From the NCBI GenBank assembly GCA_026196495.1, contig JAPHSY010000010.1:21311-85310 (forward strand): DNA of 64,000 bases. Direction: 5' to 3'. This DNA is from Magnetovibrio sp. (GTDB lineage: Bacteria > Pseudomonadota > Alphaproteobacteria > Rhodospirillales > Magnetovibrionaceae). A model generated the notes under the pieces. It worked only from the letters and a program-made list of their open reading frames with translations. It made no database searches and had not been told where the DNA came from. Both the position numbers and the translations under genes were made by a program. How positions within the stretch are numbered: position 1 is the stretch's first letter; each line of letters opens with the position of its first letter. Positions 36,728 to 43,138 of this stretch are shown here, piece after piece.

Positions 36728-37489
36728 TCAATCCCAGAAATGTGGCCGGTGATTGCCACGGTAGATGCGCGGCGGTTTGCGGTGACGCGGCGGCGGTGGT
36801 CTGTCAAAGGCCAACTGGCGGGTGCGGGGGGCGGGGTAGATGGTTTCCCATTCCTGGCCTTGATCATCACCCTCTTCTGGCAGCCATTGTACGATTTCAA
36901 GTGGGGCTGGCGGGCGTGTTTCCGCGTAGCGCGCCTGGATTATGCTCTCGGTTTGTCTATCCGGTGTTGCTTGATTATGGTTCGACAATGCCATCCAGAC
37001 TGCATTTTGTTCATCGTAAACCCGCTGCCACTTCATGACAGAATCGACATATCGACGCGTATATGCATGGGGGCGAGCATGCTGGCCGCTGCCGTCAAGC
37101 GTGCCGCCGTTATAGTGAGACAATGCCAACTCCCAACGCTGTCCATACATGTTGTGGAGCTGTTTTAAAAACCGAATTCCGAGATCAACATTGGTTTGGG
37201 CATCCCACAATTTATCTGAATTGACATCAAAGTCTTCTTTGGCGGTTTTGGGCATGATTTGCATGACACCGCGTGCACCTGCCGGGCTTAAGGCCCGTGC
37301 ATCAAAGTTTGATTCAACCTTTGCCACTGCCAGTGCCAAGGAAGGAGGCACTTGATTGTCTAATGCTGTTTCAACGACCAGACGTTTAATCTCGACACGG
37401 TTCAGAGCCCAAGATGGGGCCATGGTCACAATCCAACAGGTGGCAGAGAGAAACCCGAGAACGACAAGACGGTTTAACGCATAGGTCAT
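36728..37489 (-). CDS. Lytic transglycosylase (SLT domain) with Pro/Arg-rich C-terminal tail
   Basis: Periplasmic peptidoglycan lytic transglycosylase of about 253 residues. A signal peptide (1-28, ending APSWA) precedes the SLT domain: VAKVESNFDARALSPAGARGVMQIMP holds the catalytic Glu (Glu59). WDAQTNVDLGIRFLKQL and WELALSHYNGG are the other family motifs. The last 60 residues form a Pro/Arg-rich tail (RPPPPRHRKPPRIY...RPHFWD) not part of the enzyme fold and similar to the tail of the caspase-like protein. AAGGAG lies eight bases before the ATG; the start overlaps the upstream TolR-like gene by four bases. It likely opens the cell wall for assembly of this envelope system. Confidence 0.92.
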   Translation of the reverse strand: MTYALNRLVVLGFLSATCWIVTMAPSWALNRVEIKRLVVETALDNQVPPSLALAVAKVESNFDARALSPAGARGVMQIMPKTAKEDFDVNSDKLWDAQTNVDLGIRFLKQLHNMYGQRWELALSHYNGGTLDGSGQHARPHAYTRRYVDSVMKWQRVYDEQNAVWMALSNHNQATPDRQTESIIQARYAETRPPAPLEIVQWLPEEGDDQGQEWETIYPAPRTRQLAFDRPPPPRHRKPPRIYRGNHRPHFWD

Positions 37490-37923
37490 GGTTGTTTCTC
37501 CTTCAATGCTTTTTGCCAGCGCTCGTCCAAGGGGGCGATGGTCAAATTTGTGACTGGGACACCCTCGCGCGCACTTAGAGCCTCGGTCATGGATAGGGTT
37601 CCATCAACGGCAAGTATGATGTGTTCTCGTGATGCCAAGCTGGTTGGGTCAATGGGGATTAGGTCGGCATTCAAGTATTGACCTTTGTAATAAATTACCA
37701 AGTCAGAACTGGATACTTGAGTTTCCTGACTTTTGGGTTGGTCTTGGTTTTTTGATGTTTCTGAGTGTTGAATATGAACACCGGGGCTGTGATCGGTCGA
37801 AATAGTTTCTGGAACCATGCCGCTGCCCATAGACACCAATGTAAGGACCATGATGGAAAAGAACCCCATTGCGAGTGCTAGAGCAATTTCTGCCATAGCA
37901 TTATTTTGCACACCGTGAATCAT
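37486..37923 (-). CDS. TolR/ExbD/MotB-like single-TM protein
   Basis: About 145 residues. Short cytoplasmic N-terminus, then one TM helix starting MAEIALALAMGFFSIMVLTL. An acidic residue (Glu) at the helix start followed by 'xMxFFxxM' recalls the proton-accepting Asp and phenylalanines of MotB/TolR/ZorB helices. A Ser/Gln-rich linker leads to a periplasmic domain (YYKGQYLNADLIPIDP; IILAVDGTLSMTEAL) that reads like a TolR-type fold. It overlaps the transglycosylase start by four bases. It is the obvious partner for the MotA/TolQ-like product encoded 6 kb further in the same operon. Assignment is inferential. Confidence 0.6.
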   Translation of the reverse strand: MIHGVQNNAMAEIALALAMGFFSIMVLTLVSMGSGMVPETISTDHSPGVHIQHSETSKNQDQPKSQETQVSSSDLVIYYKGQYLNADLIPIDPTSLASREHIILAVDGTLSMTEALSAREGVPVTNLTIAPLDERWQKALKEKQP

Positions 37924-37933
37924 CCGTTTGTCC

Positions 37934-38605
37934 TTATCCGTTCAAATCGTTACGCAGTTCTTGGCTATCCACTTGGTCAATGTCTGCAAAATAGTCTTCG
38001 TCACCCAATTCAGCTTGCATATCCTCTTCGAGGTCCTCGAGTTCTTCCGTCAAACGATCAATGAGATATGGTGCAATTGTGTGGCCTGCATCGTTTGTCG
38101 CACGGCGCAAACACGGCTCGTCACATTTCATATTTTCTAATCTCTGTTTGGCAGACTGAACTTTGATCGTCTCCAACACGTCGCCTTCATACGGATCGAT
38201 TACACGAGCGATAATTTTAAGTGTGAATTGGCTATGGTCAGCTCGGTGCTTTACATCACGACGGACGGTTAGCATGACGGCCCAGTCCACGATATCGTCG
38301 GGTAACTGCTCTAGTGCGGTTATGGTTTCTTGAATATTGCGCCGTTTTACATTTTTCCGTTTTGGGCTTTTGGCGATGCCTTTTTCGGTATAAATGCGAA
38401 ACTCAGATTCATTGAGATTATCGGCAATGGCCTCTATCAATTCGGAAAATTGTGGTTGATTGCGTGCCATGGTTTGTGGGTTTCCATCTTCCCCGATTAG
38501 CAGCACGCGCGGTTTCCAATCTGCGGACACAGTAGAAGCAAAGGTCATCGCCATGAGTGATGCAATAATGGCGAGCCAAAAACGGTTGGGATGGAGGGGG
38601 TGCAT
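37934..38605 (-). CDS. Exported protein, FlgT/CsgG-like nucleotide-free fold suspected; first gene of the envelope operon
   Basis: About 223 residues with a signal peptide (cleavage near STVSADW). The mature part alternates strands and helices: PRVLLIGEDG, FSELIEAIADNLNESEFRIYTEKGIA, WAVMLTVRRDVK, and FTLKIIARVIDPYEGDVLETIKV. Such a strand-helix-strand order followed by 'ar..dp..G.vl....' recalls the middle domains of FlgT or CsgG-like proteins. The C-terminus is acidic (LEDLEEDMQAELGDEDYF). AGGAG precedes the ATG. It leads the 13-gene run, 129 bases after the stop of a Crp/Fnr regulator gene on the same strand, so the operon promoter, or read-through from the regulators, lies there. Confidence 0.62.
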   Translation of the reverse strand: MHPLHPNRFWLAIIASLMAMTFASTVSADWKPRVLLIGEDGNPQTMARNQPQFSELIEAIADNLNESEFRIYTEKGIAKSPKRKNVKRRNIQETITALEQLPDDIVDWAVMLTVRRDVKHRADHSQFTLKIIARVIDPYEGDVLETIKVQSAKQRLENMKCDEPCLRRATNDAGHTIAPYLIDRLTEELEDLEEDMQAELGDEDYFADIDQVDSQELRNDLNG

Positions 38606-38734
38606 CTCTGTCTCCTAACTTCTTAAAAACAATCTGGAGAGGATATGGAGTGACTAGAGTGCGTTTTCCCAGGAGTTGTTGGAAATATGGGGAAACCTGG
38701 AGAAAAGAGATGTCTTTATTGATTGAATCTCAAA

Positions 38735-39466
38735 CTATCGTTTCTTCTTTTTGCTTTGTTCAAGGTGGACTCGCAGTTCACTTATGCTGGCAATGTGTAT
38801 AGCCTTAGGGGCATTGGTTATGCCGTGTTTGGTAAGGCTCGCCAATAGGCGTGATAGGCTTTCTTTCTTTATTCCCAATTTTTTAGCCAACATTCCTTTG
38901 TCTATTGGAAGATCAAGTGTGTAAGAGCCACTCACATCATCTGGAACGTGTTCCAATATGTATTGAATAATTCTTTGAGACGCGCTGTTCAGCTTTAAAT
39001 TGTCCAATTGAGACGTGAAAATCCTTTCCCACAGTGCCAATGATCCCAAAATTGAAAATGCTGTTTCTGGGGATTGTTCTAATCTTTTGAGAAACAGGGA
39101 TTGGGGGAGGGTGATTAGCCGTGACCCCGCAGCGTATTCAGCCGTTGCCGGATACTTACCTTGTAAGAAGACCGCAGCAACAGCAAAGGTGCGCACGGGT
39201 GTTATCGTTTCAATAAGTACCTGCGAGCCGTCTTCGTGATAGAGAGAGATATTCACCATGCCATCTAAAAGAATGTAGATATTTTCCGCAGGCTCATCGT
39301 GAGTGAACAAAAGGCCTGATTTTCTATATGTCTTGACGACAGCATCTCGGATCAGTTCTGCACGTAAATGTGATGGAACATGGGACAGGAAGGGCACTTG
39401 TTCAAGTTGATCAATATCCGCTTGTGACAGTTCGCTGGTAGTGCTGATTTTTGATTTTTGGGTCAT
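38735..39466 (-). CDS. Crp/Fnr-family transcriptional regulator (DNR/NnrR-like), second of a tandem pair
   Basis: About 243 residues: an N-terminal cyclic-nucleotide-binding-like sensory beta-roll (about 25-145; IYILLDGMVNISLYHEDGSQ), a dimerisation helix, and a C-terminal winged helix with the recognition segment MLAKKLGIKKESLSRLLASL. It has no N-terminal Cys cluster, so it is not an oxygen-sensing [4Fe-4S] FNR; DNR/NnrR-type proteins sense NO through heme. It overlaps the upstream regulator gene by four bases. It is divergent from the nor operon and upstream of the 13-gene envelope operon, so it could control either. The target is not established. Confidence 0.88.
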   Translation of the reverse strand: MTQKSKISTTSELSQADIDQLEQVPFLSHVPSHLRAELIRDAVVKTYRKSGLLFTHDEPAENIYILLDGMVNISLYHEDGSQVLIETITPVRTFAVAAVFLQGKYPATAEYAAGSRLITLPQSLFLKRLEQSPETAFSILGSLALWERIFTSQLDNLKLNSASQRIIQYILEHVPDDVSGSYTLDLPIDKGMLAKKLGIKKESLSRLLASLTKHGITNAPKAIHIASISELRVHLEQSKKKKR

Positions 39467-40176
39467 AACGTGCCCTGCGATGTGTCCAAAGCTTCGGCAA
39501 GTTTTTGCGGATCTTCGATCGTGATTTTGCGGCCCTTAACATTGACACCACTGGCTTTTAGTTTTTTGAGGGCACGTGATAAACTTTCTGGAACGATGCC
39601 GAGGTGAGCCGCAAGGTCTTTTTTCTCATAGGGCAAAGTGAACGCCAGGGCATTGTTGTTATTTTTCATGCATTCAAGAAAATGTGCTGCTAAGCGCTGT
39701 TCAGCATTTTGAGCCTTGAGGCTATCGATTTGACCGATTAAACCGTGAATTTTTCGGCTCAGTCCACCCAGCATGGATTGTAGAAGCACCCAATTTGTTT
39801 TCAAAGTGTTTGCCAAGTTTTCAGAGGGGAAGCTCAGGATATGTGATTCGCCGATTGTGCGATAGACGTGTTCGATGTCGCGCATTAGAAAAAGTTCTGG
39901 CAGGCCTATGAAGCTGTTTGTTCCTATGATGTCCACCAACTGTCCATGTTCGTTTGCATCTTTGGTGTATGAGCCGACATGACCTTGGAGGACAAGGTAG
40001 ACGGTGTTGACCGTTTTGACACCTGTGTCCAATTGCGTCCCGGGTGGTAAATAATGCTGCTCAGCAATCTGCAACAAAGCCCGCCGACTGTCTTCAGGAG
40101 CTTCGCTCAGAGACGGCACAAGGCTCAATGCAAAGAGCAAACCCCAATCATCAGCTAAGTCATCTTTTGTCGACAA
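39463..40176 (-). CDS. Crp/Fnr-family transcriptional regulator (DNR/NnrR-like), divergent from norCB
   Basis: About 237 residues. Sensory beta-roll with VYLVLQGHVGSYTKDANEHGQ and FIGLPELFL, dimer helix, and a winged helix with DLAAHLGIVPESLSRALKKLK. No Cys ligands for an Fe-S cluster are present, which favours an NO- or redox-type DNR/NnrR protein. The divergent placement immediately upstream of norC, with an FNR-type box between the two, is the classical arrangement of nitric-oxide regulators. It is translationally coupled to a second paralogue. Which of the two is the NO sensor cannot be told. Confidence 0.9.
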   Translation of the reverse strand: MSTKDDLADDWGLLFALSLVPSLSEAPEDSRRALLQIAEQHYLPPGTQLDTGVKTVNTVYLVLQGHVGSYTKDANEHGQLVDIIGTNSFIGLPELFLMRDIEHVYRTIGESHILSFPSENLANTLKTNWVLLQSMLGGLSRKIHGLIGQIDSLKAQNAEQRLAAHFLECMKNNNNALAFTLPYEKKDLAAHLGIVPESLSRALKKLKASGVNVKGRKITIEDPQKLAEALDTSQGTL

Positions 40177-40300
40177 TCGAAGTCTCCTTAAACGCCGAAT
40201 GGTTATTTCGTGCTACGTGCAGATGCTCAAAACAATAAGTATAGGGATGAACGGTGCAGATAGCTAAGTTTGATAATTTTGGTATGCATGTTGCGTAAAG

Positions 40301-40314
40301 TTGACAAATGTTAA
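40301..40314 (+). promoter_or_regulatory. FNR/DNR-type box upstream of norC
   Basis: TTGAC-AAAT-GTTAA is a near-palindrome with the 5-4-5 layout of Crp/Fnr-family operators (TTGAT-N4-ATCAA consensus), 91 bases before the norC ATG and in the divergent spacer with the regulator genes. It is the best match in that spacer. Confidence 0.7.
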
Positions 40315-40404
40315 AGACCAACTGCCAGCCTCGGACATACGCTTATCCTAAGAATTTGCAATAGCCCATTTCCTTTTTCAGGCGAAACGCAAGGGAAAAT
40401 AAAT

Positions 40405-40857
40405 ATGTCTGAAGGACTTACCAAATCGACCGCAAGAAATATCTTTTTTGGAGGTACGATTTTCTTCTTTGTCATTCTGGTTGCACTGACCGTGCACAGC
40501 TTTGGCTATATCGAAAAGAACTCAACTGATGTTGCCGCTATTACCCCCAGTGTTGCCCAGGGCAAACACGTATGGGAAAGACACTCGTGCATCAATTGCC
40601 ACACCCTGTTGGGTGAGGGTGCCTACTACGCCCCAGAACTGGGCAACGTGTGGGCTCGCTACGGTGGTTATGAGGATGCCGAAGGTGCCCGTGATGGCAT
40701 CAAAGGTTGGATCGCTAACCAACCGACAGGGATTGAAGGGCGTCGCCAGATGCCTCATTTCGATATCAACGAACAAGAACTCGATGCACTCGTCGACTTT
40801 TTCCGTTGGGTCAACACCATCAAGACCCAAAACTGGCCCCCAAATGAAGCCGGTTGA
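40405..40857 (+). CDS. norC: Nitric oxide reductase cytochrome c subunit
   Basis: Membrane-anchored c-type cytochrome of cNOR, which passes electrons to NorB for 2 NO to N2O. About 150 residues: one N-terminal TM helix (FFGGTIFFFVILVALTVHSFG), then the periplasmic domain with the heme motif CINCH (Cys62, Cys65, His66). A later Met in RRQMPHFDI is the probable axial ligand. The N-terminal helix and W-x-x-N-x-C region (WERHSCINCHTLLGEGAYYAPELGNV) are diagnostic of NorC. It is the first gene of norCBQDEF, preceded by an FNR-type box. Confidence 0.97.
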   Translation: MSEGLTKSTARNIFFGGTIFFFVILVALTVHSFGYIEKNSTDVAAITPSVAQGKHVWERHSCINCHTLLGEGAYYAPELGNVWARYGGYEDAEGARDGIKGWIANQPTGIEGRRQMPHFDINEQELDALVDFFRWVNTIKTQNWPPNEAG

Positions 40858-40885
40858 TTGAGCCAGGCACGAGGAGAAATCTATT

Positions 40886-42232
40886 ATGAAATATGAAACT
40901 CAAAAACTGGCTTATCCGTATTTCCTTGCGGCTATGGGCCTATTTGCGGCACAGGTCCTTGGTGGAATGTTGGCTGGTACAGTCTACATCTTTCCCAACC
41001 TGTTGTCGGAAACGGTACCGTTCCACATCATTCGTATGATCCACACCAATGCGCTTATCGTGTGGTTGTTGTTCGGTTTTTTTGGGGCGGCTTACTATCT
41101 GATTCCAGAAGAAACAGAAACAGAAATTCATAGCCCGTTTATTGCCAAGTTGCAGTTCTGGCTATTCCTAATTGGTGCGGCGGCGGCCGTGGTTGGTTAC
41201 CTGTTCGGTATCCACGAAGGCCGTGAATTCCTTGAACAACCCCTCCCAATCAAGGTTGCCATTGTCGTCGTCGCACTGATGTTCCTCTACAACATCACCA
41301 TGACCATGTTGAAGGGCCGTAAAACTGCGGTGTCTTTGATCCTGACCATGGGCTTGTGGGGGCTGGCACTGTTCTTCCTGTTTGCCTTTTACAATCCTGA
41401 TAACCTTGCCCTGGACAAAATGTTCTGGTGGTACGTGGTCCATCTTTGGGTTGAAGGCGTGTGGGAATTGATCATGGCTGCGATCCTATCGTTCCTGTTG
41501 ATTAAGATGACCGGTGTTGACCGTGAAGTGGTTGAAAAATGGCTTTACGTGATTGTCTCCATGACCTTGTTTACGGGGCTATTGGGTACTGGCCACCACT
41601 ACTATTGGATTGGTACACCAGGTTACTGGCAATGGATCGGCTCGATCTTCTCGACCTTAGAAGTCTTACCGTTCTTCGCCATCGTCGTGTTCGCGTTCAT
41701 GATTGTTCGCAAAGGAGGTCGTGATCATCCCAACCAAGCTGCAATGCTGTGGACTTTGGGCTGTGCTGTGCTGGCGTTCTTTGGTGCTGGTGTGTGGGGC
41801 TTCTTGCACACGTTGGCCCCAATTAACTATCTAACACACGGTACGCAGTTAACCGCTGCGCATGGTCACTTAGCGTTCTATGGTGCCTATGTGATGGTGA
41901 ATTTGGCAATTATCACTTACGCCATGCCCCATCTCAGAGGTATGCAACCTTATAACCAAGTGCTCAACATGTGGAGCTTCTGGATCATGTCCAGTGGCAT
42001 GGTGTTCATGACCTTGAGCCTAACCGCAGCAGGCATTTTGCAGACACACCTGCAACGTGTCATGGCTATGGGCTTTATGGATGTGATGGATGAAATTGAT
42101 TTCTTTTTCATCCTGCGCGGTCTGTCTGGATTGGTTGTCGTGATTGGTGTGGTGTTGTTTATTTACGCAACACTCAGCACTGAAAAAGCTCAAGTTAAGG
42201 CTAAAAATATGACTCCCCAAGCGGCGGAATAG
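40886..42232 (+). CDS. norB: Nitric oxide reductase catalytic subunit
   Basis: Heme-copper-oxidase-superfamily subunit with 12 TM helices; holds low-spin heme b and the heme b3-FeB site where NO is reduced. His ligands are visible in HIIRMIHTNALIVWLL (heme b), WWYVVHLWVEGVWEL (FeB His plus Glu), GTGHHYYW (FeB pair) and AAHGHLAFYGAYVMVNLAI (heme b3 and b). The length of 448 residues fits the cNOR rather than the quinol type, consistent with the adjacent norC. GAGGAG precedes the ATG by 10 bases. An intrinsic terminator follows. Confidence 0.98.
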   Translation: MKYETQKLAYPYFLAAMGLFAAQVLGGMLAGTVYIFPNLLSETVPFHIIRMIHTNALIVWLLFGFFGAAYYLIPEETETEIHSPFIAKLQFWLFLIGAAAAVVGYLFGIHEGREFLEQPLPIKVAIVVVALMFLYNITMTMLKGRKTAVSLILTMGLWGLALFFLFAFYNPDNLALDKMFWWYVVHLWVEGVWELIMAAILSFLLIKMTGVDREVVEKWLYVIVSMTLFTGLLGTGHHYYWIGTPGYWQWIGSIFSTLEVLPFFAIVVFAFMIVRKGGRDHPNQAAMLWTLGCAVLAFFGAGVWGFLHTLAPINYLTHGTQLTAAHGHLAFYGAYVMVNLAIITYAMPHLRGMQPYNQVLNMWSFWIMSSGMVFMTLSLTAAGILQTHLQRVMAMGFMDVMDEIDFFFILRGLSGLVVVIGVVLFIYATLSTEKAQVKAKNMTPQAAE

Positions 42233-42270
42233 CGTCGCTCAATAAAAACGAAGCTGAAGACTAACTAAAC

Positions 42271-42312
42271 GGGGGGATATCCATTTGGACATAGGATATC
42301 TCCCCTTTTTTC
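42271..42312 (+). terminator. Intrinsic terminator between norB and norQ
   Basis: GGGGGGATATCC and GGATATCTCCCC form a 12-bp stem (one G-T pair) with a 12-nt loop, followed by TTTTTTC. It would reduce read-through from norCB into norQDEF, giving excess structural subunits over accessory factors. Confidence 0.88.
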
Positions 42313-42335
42313 TTTCGCATTAGGTGCTTTTTCTC

Positions 42336-43127
42336 ATGAACAAAATAGATTCTCGTATTCCATTTTATCTCCCAGTTGCAAATGAGTGTGAGCTTTTTGA
42401 ACACGCCTATAAAAACCATTTGCCGCTTATGCTGAAGGGGCCGACAGGGTGTGGAAAAACGCGTTTCGTTGCACATATGACGGCACGTTTAGGTTTGGAT
42501 TTACACACGGTTTCCTGTCATGACGATTTAACGGCTGCAGATCTAACGGGGCGTTATTTGCTGAAAGGTGGAGACACCCAATGGGTTGATGGCCCGTTGA
42601 CCCACGCTGTTCGTAAAGGTGGGGCGTGTTACCTTGATGAAGTGGTTGAAGCCCGAAAAGATGTCACTGTTGTGTTGCACCCGTTAACCGATGATCGACG
42701 TATTTTGCCATTGGAACGCACAGGTGAAACGCTGATCGCACCCGACAATTTCATGCTGATCGTTTCTTACAATCCTGGCTACCAGAATATACTCAAAAGT
42801 CTTAAGCCCAGTACGCGTCAAAGATTTATCGGTATCAATTTCGATTACCCAACACCAGACATTGAAGTGGATATTGTGCACAAAGAATCCGGTCTTGAGG
42901 CAGAGCGCTGTGTGCCTCTGGTCAATTTGGCATCCCGAATTCGTTCTGTGACTGAACAGGATTTAGAAGAAGGTGCCTCAACGCGCCTGTTGGTTTACTG
43001 CGCCACTTTGATCACATCAGGTATGTCGGCCCTGGATGCCGCCCGCGCGGCGTTGATCGAACCTCTCAGTGATGATGATGATGTCAAAGCTGGCCTAGAG
43101 GAAGTGGTTCGCGCTACATTTGGATAA
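42336..43127 (+). CDS. norQ: MoxR-type AAA+ ATPase NorQ
   Basis: Cytoplasmic AAA+ chaperone that works with NorD to insert the non-heme iron into NorB. About 263 residues: Walker A GPTGCGKTR, Walker B GGACYLDEVVEAR, sensor VSYNPGYQ and the arginine finger region STRQRF. The N-terminal YLPVANECELFEHAY is family-typical. The track ORF begins at a GTG four codons earlier; I prefer the ATG of MNKIDSRIP. It lies just after the norB terminator, 12 bases before norD. Confidence 0.95.
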   Translation: MNKIDSRIPFYLPVANECELFEHAYKNHLPLMLKGPTGCGKTRFVAHMTARLGLDLHTVSCHDDLTAADLTGRYLLKGGDTQWVDGPLTHAVRKGGACYLDEVVEARKDVTVVLHPLTDDRRILPLERTGETLIAPDNFMLIVSYNPGYQNILKSLKPSTRQRFIGINFDYPTPDIEVDIVHKESGLEAERCVPLVNLASRIRSVTEQDLEEGASTRLLVYCATLITSGMSALDAARAALIEPLSDDDDVKAGLEEVVRATFG

Positions 43128-43138
43128 GGTGAAATGTC

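Noticed and set aside
36642-36900. N-terminal extension of the 594-residue ORF in the envelope operon
   Set aside because: Overlaps the transglycosylase coding sequence in another frame and is shadow-like; a strong Shine-Dalgarno sequence precedes the downstream GTG.
27177-38605. Classification of the envelope operon as Zorya, Tol-Pal or a flagellar stator set
   Set aside because: No ZorC/ZorD/ZorE, Pal, TolB or MotB OmpA-type domain is present, and the caspase, DUF4384 and transglycosylase genes do not belong to those systems.
38735-40176. Oxygen-sensing FNR identity for the two Crp/Fnr genes
   Set aside because: The N-terminal Cys cluster needed for a [4Fe-4S] centre is absent from both.
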